From Paenibacillaceae bacterium (lineage in GTDB: Bacteria > Bacillota > Bacilli > Paenibacillales > Paenibacillaceae), in contig REGQ01000008.1 of assembly GCA_004134985.1 (NCBI GenBank), forward strand, positions 124,001-188,000: a stretch of DNA of 64,000 bases. Direction: 5' to 3'. Position numbers and translations under genes: made by a program. The notes under the pieces were generated by a model, which was given only the letters and a program-made list of their open reading frames with translations, was not told the DNA's origin and made no database searches. This document shows positions 9,014-17,389 of the stretch, piece by piece (within the stretch, counting starts at the first letter, position 1; each line of letters starts with the position of its first letter).

Positions 9014-11242
9014 CTATGACCAGCTGTTCACGGCACTGATGGTCTTTGTGTGAACGCCCGGTGGAAAGTGATTTGACCACTGTCCTTGATCATAGCTTAA
9101 TCGAATCGTCCCCGAAGGCACGCGAAGCTGCAATGTAAATGACGTCCATCCATCAGGTATGCGCGGCGTAAACGTGATTTCCTTCCACCCCGGCTTCGAA
9201 GGCTTCAATCCGATGATTTCTTCGATCAGCATTGGAACGGGTGCGCTTGCCCACGGGTGGCAGAGGCTTGTGTTCCACTTCTGATCCTTGCCCCAGGCTT
9301 CAAAACAAGCGGTCGCCCCTTCCTTCACCATATTGCCCCATGAATGCTCTCCTTCCGATGAAAGCAGCTCATACAGCAAACGGTGCTCTCCCGTTTTAGC
9401 CAATGCTTTCAGGACGAAATAAGAAAAATATACGCCGCACACCAAGCCTTTGCCGCGAATCAGATTCACGATGGACGAAACGGATTCAACAGGAGCCAAA
9501 TCAAACAACAGTGGCAGCGTGTTGGAGTGCAGGGCATGATGTTCGCTCCCTTCCGTGTCCTTGAACAGCCCGGCTGACGAATCGTAGAACACTTCGATAT
9601 AGCGCTGTGTTAGCCGCGGCAGTTCATTTTCATAGGGGATGCCAAGTATATCGCGGATTTCGTTCACACTGCGAATACAGCCGAGATAGAAAGCATTGAC
9701 CACGTTATGACATCCCGATCCGATCGGCCTGGTCAACTCAAAATCGTATTCGTCGCGAAGCCCTTCCGGCCAATCTACCAGATTCCATTTATCCTTGACT
9801 TCATGGAGCAGTCCGTCTCCCCGATCAAATTGCTTAAAATGAGCAAGCAGTTGTTCTGCATAAGGATATATAGATTGTACAAATGCCGCATCTCCGCTGT
9901 ATCGATAATATTCAAGCAGTTGCATCGGCCATTGCAAAGAAAAATCAGCAATCTCCTGCATAAAATGTCCTGGCACAACCGCCATAATCCCCGGGCAAAC
10001 CGCAGAGCTGTCGGCAAACTGCCCGATCGCCTTGCGATATAGCCTCAGATCGCCGCTCAGAAGCATATGGGAATGTCCAATTACCGTATTGTCGCCCAAA
10101 TACTGCCCCTTCTCACGCGTCGGACAATCCACATAGTTTTCCTGGGACCCGTACTTGACACCGTTTTTGCAGATTTGAAAAATCTGATTTATTGTGTCAT
10201 CCGAGCTTTCGAACAAGCAGCTGTCCTCCTCCAGCGGATAATGCCTGACGACCGCTTGGAAGGATTCAGCCTGGATGGCTTGATCCGTTCCTATTACCTC
10301 AACGTAACGGAACCCTTTATAATCGTAACTTTCGAATCTATCGTCGCCGCCGGATAGTGTCCAGCGATCCTGATAGAGACAATTGCAGCGCATATTGAAC
10401 CTTACCGCTTGCCCATCTTCCTCCAGTTCCTCACCGCTGCGGATTTCAATCGTTTCCCCGGCCTGACCCTTGGCTTTCATCGTGAATTGCCCCGTGATTT
10501 CCTCGCCGAAATCAATCCGGTAATGTCCCGGCCCAAGCTTCACAACATCCTGCGGCGGTTTGCAGTAAACAGACAATACCGGCGTTGGCTGCTCGATGAA
10601 CGTATAGTCCGTTTCCTCGCATATCCAGGCCGCCGGCCACGAAGTATCGTCAAACGCAAGCTCTCTCCATCCCCGCTCTTCCTGACGGGCATCGATATGC
10701 TCCGTAAATTGCGTTTCATACCCGAACACTACTCCGGGCAGATTGTCTGCTCCCCGCTTTGCCTTCCATGCGCTGTCCGACTTGGCGATCACACGCTCGC
10801 CCGCCATCAGCTCTGCGATAAGCCCCTGTCGGTAGTCGGCGCTATTATAAGCGCGATTAAGCAATCCCTGATAATAGACATGAACCGCGATGACATTGTT
10901 CCCGGGCTGAAGATAGGCGCCGACTTCAAGCCGGTTGTAATAGTAGTGGTCCGCATCGCTTTGCGCGGGCCCCTGGGCGACAAATCGTCCGTTCAAATAC
11001 ACCTTATAATAATCATCTGCCGTGATGTCCAAATAAAGCGGACCGGATGCAAGCTCCTCCGGCTTCACCTCAACAACACCTCTGACATGCCAATGATGAT
11101 GTTTCAAATCCTCCCTGTGCGCATCAATGCTTGCCGGCGGGTTCATTTCCTTATGATACGGACTGATCTTATCGAGCGCGCTGAACGGCTCGTCTGTCAG
11201 CCACTTTGCCTGCCATACCTTGGACAACGGTCTCTCCCCCAT
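9014..11242 (-). CDS. alpha-L-rhamnosidase, GH78 family
   Basis: The 742-residue protein matches family GH78, inverting enzymes that release terminal alpha-L-rhamnose. N-terminal beta domains (about 1-330, with ITADDYYKVYLNGRF and GFRYVEV) precede the (alpha/alpha)6 catalytic barrel (about 340-650), which contains DCPTREKGQYLGD, a form of the family acid motif, and SWGNMVKEGATACFEAW. A C-terminal beta domain ends the protein. No signal peptide is seen, so it acts in the cytoplasm on imported oligosaccharides. It follows the big sugar-importer cluster in the same direction, which suggests that cluster imports rhamnose-containing glycans or glycosides. Substrate is inferred only from the family. 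Confidence 0.9.
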   Translation of the reverse strand: MGERPLSKVWQAKWLTDEPFSALDKISPYHKEMNPPASIDAHREDLKHHHWHVRGVVEVKPEELASGPLYLDITADDYYKVYLNGRFVAQGPAQSDADHYYYNRLEVGAYLQPGNNVIAVHVYYQGLLNRAYNSADYRQGLIAELMAGERVIAKSDSAWKAKRGADNLPGVVFGYETQFTEHIDARQEERGWRELAFDDTSWPAAWICEETDYTFIEQPTPVLSVYCKPPQDVVKLGPGHYRIDFGEEITGQFTMKAKGQAGETIEIRSGEELEEDGQAVRFNMRCNCLYQDRWTLSGGDDRFESYDYKGFRYVEVIGTDQAIQAESFQAVVRHYPLEEDSCLFESSDDTINQIFQICKNGVKYGSQENYVDCPTREKGQYLGDNTVIGHSHMLLSGDLRLYRKAIGQFADSSAVCPGIMAVVPGHFMQEIADFSLQWPMQLLEYYRYSGDAAFVQSIYPYAEQLLAHFKQFDRGDGLLHEVKDKWNLVDWPEGLRDEYDFELTRPIGSGCHNVVNAFYLGCIRSVNEIRDILGIPYENELPRLTQRYIEVFYDSSAGLFKDTEGSEHHALHSNTLPLLFDLAPVESVSSIVNLIRGKGLVCGVYFSYFVLKALAKTGEHRLLYELLSSEGEHSWGNMVKEGATACFEAWGKDQKWNTSLCHPWASAPVPMLIEEIIGLKPSKPGWKEITFTPRIPDGWTSFTLQLRVPSGTIRLSYDQGQWSNHFPPGVHTKTISAVNSWS

Positions 11243-11590
11243 CTATGTATTTGTTTGATCCATGACAGGTACAACGCATGAAGTAAACGCTTGCAATAAT
11301 TGATTAATTTCACATATTGCTGCTGCTGGACGCTCCAGGGCCTTTTGCTCCTTCAACACAGCAGACAGCGAATAATCACAGATCCAATTCATTATATCAC
11401 GCCACTCTTCATGCGCAAATTCGGAATATCTCGTTGGGTCATTATCTTGGCCGAACCCCAGCACGGGACCAGACGCTTATAATGATGATGCCAACAGGCA
11501 ATGGCGCTCATCTGATCCAGCTCATGCCAGCAGCTCAGCCCGCATGTATCGATCAGAAGAGCGGCACATTGCCGCCAGCCAAACTATTTT
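11243..11590 (-). pseudogene. possible frameshifted remnant, unrecognised protein
   Basis: Between the rhamnosidase and the binding-protein gene the minus strand carries protein-like text split over frames: WHELDQMSAIACWHHHYKRLVP in one frame (about 11465-11530) and GFGQDNDPTRYSEFAHEEW then RDIMNWICDYSLSAVLKEQK in the next (11243-11464). Joined they would give about 110 residues of coherent, soluble, tryptophan-rich protein, which suggests a gene with one or two frameshifts. I do not recognise the family. It could also be chance; a database search would settle it. Confidence 0.4.
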
Positions 11591-11638
11591 AATAGAATAA
11601 GCAAGCTATATAAGTTGAACGCGTCAGCACAATCCCTG

Positions 11639-13060
11639 CTACAAATCCCCCAACGTCGTTCGCAGTGTCTCGACATCCTTGTTGATCGTCTCTGTCGCCT
11701 TGCGGATCGTCGAGTTCACATCCAGCCCGTTAATCGCCAAATCTTCCGCCGCTTCGGTCAATCTTGCTGTAATTTCCAACTCATACGGGTGGATGTAGTG
11801 CTCCTGCAGCGGCTTGCCGATAAAGACGTTCTGCACCGCTTTGCCCTGCAGCACCGGAATATCCAATCCATAGTCAGCATTCAGCGCCGAATTGTCCACT
11901 GCGGGAATGCGTCCGTTTCTGGCCAAAATCCGCTGGCCGTCCTCCGACAAAATTTCCGCGATGACTTGAAACGCCTCGTCCTTATGCTTGCTTTGGCTGT
12001 TGACAGACAAGGAGTGTATTTGCGCCTCCCGCGTATTGCCAAGCTGGTCGGTAAAGTTCGGCGCCGGGGCAATATCCCAATTGAACTCTACCCCTTGCTG
12101 GCGCAGTTCCTCAAGCGGCCCGACCATATTGGCCAGCCAGGTGACGCGCATCGCGATATTTTGATCTTTCATAAATTCATCGCGTCCATAGTTCCACTTG
12201 TTATCCGGTCCAATGTAGCCTGGAATTTCAAAAATTTGTTTTTGCAGCTCGAACACTCTGCGCCATTCAGGCGTATCCAGCGCCGCCTCGCCAGTCTGCG
12301 GATCGACATAAGCCAATCCGAGATGCTTCGACAGCCCGGTCAGCAAATCGTTGGAAAGTCCGACGTAGTGGACACCGTTGTCTGTGCGGGTCAACTGCTT
12401 GGCCAGATCAAGCACTTCCTCCCAGCTGAGCTGCTTCTCTGTCGGATAAGGCACGCCGAACTTGTCGAAAATGTCCTTGTTGTAGTAAAGCACATGCTGG
12501 TTGGCATTGAAGGGAATCGCAATGATCTCCTCGCCTTTGCCTTTGGTAATCTCCGTAATGTAATCCCATAAAATCGGCTTGATTTGGCTCGTATCAAAAT
12601 TGTGCCGTTTAATCAGATCACGCAGATCTTCATACGCCCCCGTGCGGATAATCCGCTGATGCGAGGAGGAAGAGGAATAGATAATATCGGGCGTGTAAGT
12701 AGACAGTACTTCCTCATTCGTCGTCTGTGCCGCCGGTGTTATCCGCTCAATGGTTACATTCGGATATTTGGCCTTGATCGGTGCGGCAATCAGCGTATTG
12801 AACTCAACATCTGGGAAGGTGCCGCTAGTACTGAAAAAAGTCAGTGTCAACGGCTCATCGCCAAGCTTCTTGAAGTCCCCGCCTGCCCCCTCACCCTGTT
12901 TCCCTGCTTCGGCGTTTGACGCAGCGCCAGCTTCCTTCTGATTCGCCGCTCCCGCTGAGCTGTCTGCCGGCTTGCTGTTTCCCCCTGTGCCGGACGTGCC
13001 GCAAGCGGCAAGCAGACCGACAACCATCATAATCGTTAATAAAGTGACAAGCTTCTTCAT
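11639..13060 (-). CDS. carbohydrate-type ABC transporter substrate-binding lipoprotein
   Basis: A 473-residue family 1 (MalE/UgpB-like) binding lipoprotein with Cys20 in GLLAACGTS and a long low-complexity linker before LTLTFFSTSG. I start it at the ATG at 13060, after GGCGGTG; the frame upstream to 13144 lacks signal-peptide character. It lies about 200 bp after two permease genes and completes a binding protein-permease-permease set. It is strikingly similar over its whole length to the lipoprotein at 43222-44625, which sits with flavin monooxygenases (for example both have NQHVLYYNKDIFDKFGV and WLANMVGPLEELRQQGV). That link is the best clue that its ligand may be sulfur-related rather than a plain sugar. 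Confidence 0.9.
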   Translation of the reverse strand: MKKLVTLLTIMMVVGLLAACGTSGTGGNSKPADSSAGAANQKEAGAASNAEAGKQGEGAGGDFKKLGDEPLTLTFFSTSGTFPDVEFNTLIAAPIKAKYPNVTIERITPAAQTTNEEVLSTYTPDIIYSSSSSHQRIIRTGAYEDLRDLIKRHNFDTSQIKPILWDYITEITKGKGEEIIAIPFNANQHVLYYNKDIFDKFGVPYPTEKQLSWEEVLDLAKQLTRTDNGVHYVGLSNDLLTGLSKHLGLAYVDPQTGEAALDTPEWRRVFELQKQIFEIPGYIGPDNKWNYGRDEFMKDQNIAMRVTWLANMVGPLEELRQQGVEFNWDIAPAPNFTDQLGNTREAQIHSLSVNSQSKHKDEAFQVIAEILSEDGQRILARNGRIPAVDNSALNADYGLDIPVLQGKAVQNVFIGKPLQEHYIHPYELEITARLTEAAEDLAINGLDVNSTIRKATETINKDVETLRTTLGDL

Positions 13061-13258
13061 GTTGAATACACCGCCTATTTTCGTTTTGTAGTTATAATGC
13101 GCCGTAACGGTATGCCTCTGACAATAACAGATCCCCCTCATCACCTCCTGAAAGCTATCCCTGCAAGAAGCCGAGTGGCTTGGCTTCTGTCTGGCGTCTG
13201 CGTCTCCTACTTCCCAAACTGTATGCGTGCGCCAATTGCTGACGCCGCAGATAATGAA
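13061..13258 (-). promoter_or_regulatory. intergenic region with an unused perfect Shine-Dalgarno
   Basis: The minus strand contains AGGAGGTGATGAGG near 13135-13150, complementary to the 16S 3' end, but its only ATG lies two bases after AGGAGG, too close for normal use. A small stem (AAGCC...GGCTT) precedes it. It could be a leftover or a leader-peptide start; no terminator is evident, so readthrough from the permease genes is likely. Confidence 0.3.
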
Positions 13259-14233
13259 TTACTCAACCAATCCGGTGCGCTCTACCCCTTCGATGAACCA
13301 GCGCTGCGCGAAGAAGTAGACGACCAGCAGCGGAAAAATAATGAGGAAAGCGGCAGCCATCTTGATTGCTTCCTCATAGACCGTCATCTCCCCCGCTCCC
13401 GCCGCCAGACTCAGCTCGCCAGCCAGCCGGGCCAGCGTAATAGAAAGCGGCACATTATGCGCGGTGAACATGAACAGCGACGGCAAGTAAAAGTCGTTCC
13501 AGTTCCATACAAAGGAGAACAACACCACGACGACAATTGCCGACTTGGAGAGCGGGAACATTACCCGGAAGAACAAGCGGATGGCTCCCGCCCCATCAAT
13601 GCGTGCCGCCTCATCCAGCTCTTTGGGCAGCGTCGAATAAAAGGAGCGATAGATGATGACGAACAATGCGCCTTTCAACCCATGGCCGAAAATGGCCGGA
13701 ACGATCATCGGCCAAACCGTATCCAGCCAGCCGAATCCTTTGAACAGCATAATCGTCGGCAGAATAATGACCTGCGGCGGCATAATGAAAGTAAAGAGCA
13801 GCATGACCACCCAAAATTTCTTGAACGGAAATTCTAGCCGGGCAAAGGCGTAGCCGGCGACCGCGCAGGAGAATACCTGCAGCACAGATACTCCGCTCGA
13901 CAGCGAGACGCTGATCAAAAAGCTTTTGATATAATTCAGCATCCGGCTTGCCTCTTGCAGATGTCCGTAAAACAGCGATTTGGGCACCCAGATGACCGTC
14001 GGATCGAGAATGTTCTGCGCATCCTTCAGCATCGTCGTTACCATGTACAAAATCGGCTTGATATAAATAAAAGCGACATTGATCAGCACGATGTACATGA
14101 TGACTTTGAACAATAGGCCCTTGTCGATCTCGCTCCCGATCAGGCGATATTTAATAAAGTTGGCAAATCGGTGAAATGCCGCATTGGGATAACGTTTTAC
14201 AATCGTTACTGCATTGTCGTTCAGCTTGGCCAT
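13259..14233 (-). CDS. carbohydrate ABC transporter permease, MalG type
   Basis: A 324-residue inner-membrane permease with six predicted helices and the ATPase-coupling EAA loop DEAARIDGAGAIRLFFRV followed by FPL. The frame is open to 14314, but that part overlaps the upstream permease gene and has no ribosome binding site, so I start at the ATG at 14233 after GGGGGG. It forms a heteromeric pair with the permease at 14250-15119 and should work with the binding lipoprotein at 11639-13060 and the ATPase encoded at 24309-25418. Confidence 0.9.
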   Translation of the reverse strand: MAKLNDNAVTIVKRYPNAAFHRFANFIKYRLIGSEIDKGLLFKVIMYIVLINVAFIYIKPILYMVTTMLKDAQNILDPTVIWVPKSLFYGHLQEASRMLNYIKSFLISVSLSSGVSVLQVFSCAVAGYAFARLEFPFKKFWVVMLLFTFIMPPQVIILPTIMLFKGFGWLDTVWPMIVPAIFGHGLKGALFVIIYRSFYSTLPKELDEAARIDGAGAIRLFFRVMFPLSKSAIVVVVLFSFVWNWNDFYLPSLFMFTAHNVPLSITLARLAGELSLAAGAGEMTVYEEAIKMAAAFLIIFPLLVVYFFAQRWFIEGVERTGLVE

Positions 14234-14249
14234 TGTTGTTCCCCCCTGC

Positions 14250-15119
14250 TCATGATCGTGATCCGGAAAGCGTCTTGTCCACCCGGCTGTACAGCAGCAT
14301 AGTAATCCCGACAAACAGCAAAATGATCGTAAAATAGATCCACGCCAAAGCGCTGGAGCTGCCGTAGTTGGCGGTATTCACTTTGCTGACGATCGGGTTG
14401 GACGGGAAAGTGAACAGATCAACAACCGTATACATCAAATTGAGAAAAATGTAAGGCACCAGCCCGGGCAGCGTTATTTTCCAAAAAGTGTTCCACGGCC
14501 CTGAACCGTCAATCCGCGAAGCTTCGTACATGGAAGCCGACAGCGTCTGCCGCCCGGCCAGAAAGATTAGAATTTGGACGCCGGAGTACCACAATACGAG
14601 CACAAAGGAACTCATGACGCTTTGAATCGGCTCGGCCCATGACGCTGGCACATACTCCCGCAAATATTCATCAATTCGCAGCGAGGCCAGTACACTTAGC
14701 GAGCCTTCCCCCTGATTAATAAACTCCTGGACGATTTGCCCGGATGAGAAAATAACCGGCAGGAAGAAGATCACCCGAAAGACGGTTCTTCCTTTAAACT
14801 TCATATTGAGCAAGATCGCTACCAGCAGCGAGAATACGAGAATGATCGGGATCATCATGATCGACTCCCGAAGAAAGGGAATCAAGTCCTCATAGAGCAA
14901 GCTGCCGTTCGCGACGAGAATTTCCTTATAATTTTGTACGCCAATAAAATTGTAAACGGTCGGGCCGACGGTAATCCGCACTTGATGGAAGCTCATATAA
15001 AGCGAATAGCCGAGCGGGAAAGCGACAAAGGCCAGAAAGCCGAACACCCAAGGCGCAATAAAGATCGAGCCTTCAATTTTGCGCAGTGTCGACGTATGGA
15101 GAACCCGCTTCTTCTTCAT
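14250..15119 (-). CDS. carbohydrate ABC transporter permease, MalF type
   Basis: The 289-residue permease begins with a cytoplasmic basic tail, then six predicted helices starting at IFIAPWVFGFLAFVAFPLGY. The EAA loop reads YEASRIDGSGPWNTFWKITLP. Its start overlaps the stop of the DUF5696 gene by 4 bp, which indicates translational coupling. It partners with the permease that follows 16 bp downstream. Confidence 0.9.
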   Translation of the reverse strand: MKKKRVLHTSTLRKIEGSIFIAPWVFGFLAFVAFPLGYSLYMSFHQVRITVGPTVYNFIGVQNYKEILVANGSLLYEDLIPFLRESIMMIPIILVFSLLVAILLNMKFKGRTVFRVIFFLPVIFSSGQIVQEFINQGEGSLSVLASLRIDEYLREYVPASWAEPIQSVMSSFVLVLWYSGVQILIFLAGRQTLSASMYEASRIDGSGPWNTFWKITLPGLVPYIFLNLMYTVVDLFTFPSNPIVSKVNTANYGSSSALAWIYFTIILLFVGITMLLYSRVDKTLSGSRS

Positions 15120-17389
15120 CGCGTATCCTCCCCCTCAATAACAACAAAATCATGCGCAGGCACGCTCAGCTCGCCATCACGATAATCCGACGAATTATAA
15201 TTGACAATAACCCGGTAGCTGTCCTCATAGGTCGTTTCCTTGACATTCGGTGCGAGCGTGCGGTGTCCGACAATGAACTTGTTCTGCACTGCGCCCAGCG
15301 CCGCGTTCACCGCCTTGTATTCTTCCGTCAAACTCGCCAGCCACTGCTGAGCGTTCATGCTGTAATACCAAACCGAGTAGACGCGCTTGAGCTTATCGGA
15401 CGCTTCCGAGGAGAACACATAAGCCGGATATGCGCCGTATTCAATGCTCCGCAAAAACTCGGTGCGCGATTCATTGCGCAGATTGGACCAGTTCGACGTG
15501 TAGGTGACCAGCCCATGCAGCACGATTTGGGAGAAAGGAACCGCTTCGTCGATGAAAATATCATAGGAGTAGTCATCGGCCAGTCGATGAATATGTTTGA
15601 CCTGATCCCAAACATATGCGCTTCCGTTCGTCACATTGACAGCGCCAAGCGTCTCCCGCGTCTGCGCCAAAATTTCACGCTGTACATCGATGACATCCCC
15701 CCGGCTTGCACTATACCGGCTGTTGAAGTCCGTATTTAACTGCGAGCCGATCCCCTCTTCAAAGTTAATGCCGTCAACACCCAACTCCTTGTAGCGCTTC
15801 AAATCGGACGACAATACTTTCTTATAAAATCCCGCGCTGACCTGATAGCTTGCATCGTCTTGATTGCCAATCCAGTGTTCGAGCACATTGCCGGCCAGAT
15901 CCCGCTGTCCATCGCGCCGTGACCAGAAGCCGTCGTCGCCGTTGTTGTTAATCGTATAGTTGGCCGTTAAATAGACAGGGATGTTCAGGGAATGCGCATA
16001 ATCAACAAATTGCTTCATTCCTTTATTGCCGCCGATTTCCGCTTCGACCGGAAAATAGCCGCCATGCGTGCTGTAGCCGTCTTGCTGCCAGCCTGTATAC
16101 TGCACGGTTACATTGCGAACCCCTGCGTCATACACATCCTGCACAAGTTGGATCGCTTCCGAGGTCGGGGTAGCTGTTTTGTAGGAATCAAACAACAGTC
16201 CTTTCTCAATATCACCGCCGACGATATCCAGATAGAGCGGCACCTCATCGCTCGTGACGGCCAGCCGCTGCAAATCATGCTCCCCAATCAAATAATGGCG
16301 GTAAGCCTGCGCCATGCCGGCATAATTACTTTCCTCAGGCGTTAGCGGATAATAGCGGATCGCCCTTCGGGGCGCAGTAAATTTCTTGGCGCTATAAGTG
16401 AAAAATCCCTGTTCGCCGCTTTTGCTCACACTTTGGAAAAACCGCTTGCGATATTGCCACTCCGCCGTCACCCAATTCGAACTGCCTACCGAACCCGACG
16501 GGGCGGCGAACACATTGGCGAACTCTGTCCCTTCCGTCACCACCGCTGCAAATGCCTGCTCCCCTGACTTCAGGCCAAACACCGGCAGGGAAATGCGCTG
16601 GCGGTCAAGATGTTCACGGTAGAAGGAAGCATCGTAGCCGTAGATGCTCTGGTTGTACGTAAGCTGCGGCATAATACGGCTCTCCTTGAAATGAATGAGC
16701 GCGCCTGAGCCGTCCGGGACAAAGAGGTAACCTTCCTGCTCGGTCGTAAATTGTGCACCGAACAAAGGGTACAGCTTGGCGTTCAGCAGGCTGAAGCTGC
16801 CCTCTACAATGCCCTCATCGATAATGGCCGTTTCCACATAATCATCCTGCAGATTGACTTCCACCGGAATTTTAAACTGTCCGGCCGGAAGCACGAGGGT
16901 TGCACGAAAGCCGGTGTCTGTCGTTTGAAAGTTTTCCACATAGCCGCCTTCGTCAATAAGGCCGACCGTTTTGGAAGCCGACTTGTAATTGGATATATTG
17001 GCGTATTCAACGATTACCGGAGACAACAAGTTATTTTTCCATGTCCCGCCAATCTTCTCGTCCGCCCAGCGGTCCGGGTCCGGGTAAGAACGCCAAACCG
17101 CGCCTGTTGCGCGATTAACGATCTGAAAATGCGCAGTGTCGCTATCCACCAGCAGCTGCAGCGCCGCTGTCTCCGCCACCTTGCGGAAACGCCCTTCGTC
17201 CGGCAGCTCGGCAAGCGCCTGCTTGACACCGGCAGGTTTGTCAAAGACCAGCGGCTCCCCTTTCGTCACAGAGCGAATTGAAGCATCCTGCTGCCAGTTT
17301 CCAATTTGCAAACCAAACCAGATCAGGGCGGCGATCACGATAACAGCAGCGGTCAGAAGCAACGGAAAACGCCATTTGAAGCTGTTCAT
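15116..17389 (-). CDS. DUF5696 domain-containing membrane-anchored protein
   Basis: A 757-residue protein with one N-terminal membrane helix (about residues 8-27) and a large exported part. The C-terminal half resembles DUF5696, with features of a glycosidase-like TIM barrel (VRNVTVQYTGWQQDGYSTHG, GVDGINFEEGIG, YDIFIDEAVPFSQ). The family is uncharacterised but commonly sits in Paenibacillus sugar-importer clusters. I infer a cell-surface glycan-processing or glycan-binding role. Four-base overlaps link it to the NHL-Yip1 gene before it and the permease after it, so all are one operon. Acidic residues in INFEEG and FIDEAV are candidates for catalysis, but no activity is established. Confidence 0.8.
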   Translation of the reverse strand: MNSFKWRFPLLLTAAVIVIAALIWFGLQIGNWQQDASIRSVTKGEPLVFDKPAGVKQALAELPDEGRFRKVAETAALQLLVDSDTAHFQIVNRATGAVWRSYPDPDRWADEKIGGTWKNNLLSPVIVEYANISNYKSASKTVGLIDEGGYVENFQTTDTGFRATLVLPAGQFKIPVEVNLQDDYVETAIIDEGIVEGSFSLLNAKLYPLFGAQFTTEQEGYLFVPDGSGALIHFKESRIMPQLTYNQSIYGYDASFYREHLDRQRISLPVFGLKSGEQAFAAVVTEGTEFANVFAAPSGSVGSSNWVTAEWQYRKRFFQSVSKSGEQGFFTYSAKKFTAPRRAIRYYPLTPEESNYAGMAQAYRHYLIGEHDLQRLAVTSDEVPLYLDIVGGDIEKGLLFDSYKTATPTSEAIQLVQDVYDAGVRNVTVQYTGWQQDGYSTHGGYFPVEAEIGGNKGMKQFVDYAHSLNIPVYLTANYTINNNGDDGFWSRRDGQRDLAGNVLEHWIGNQDDASYQVSAGFYKKVLSSDLKRYKELGVDGINFEEGIGSQLNTDFNSRYSASRGDVIDVQREILAQTRETLGAVNVTNGSAYVWDQVKHIHRLADDYSYDIFIDEAVPFSQIVLHGLVTYTSNWSNLRNESRTEFLRSIEYGAYPAYVFSSEASDKLKRVYSVWYYSMNAQQWLASLTEEYKAVNAALGAVQNKFIVGHRTLAPNVKETTYEDSYRVIVNYNSSDYRDGELSVPAHDFVVIEGEDTR

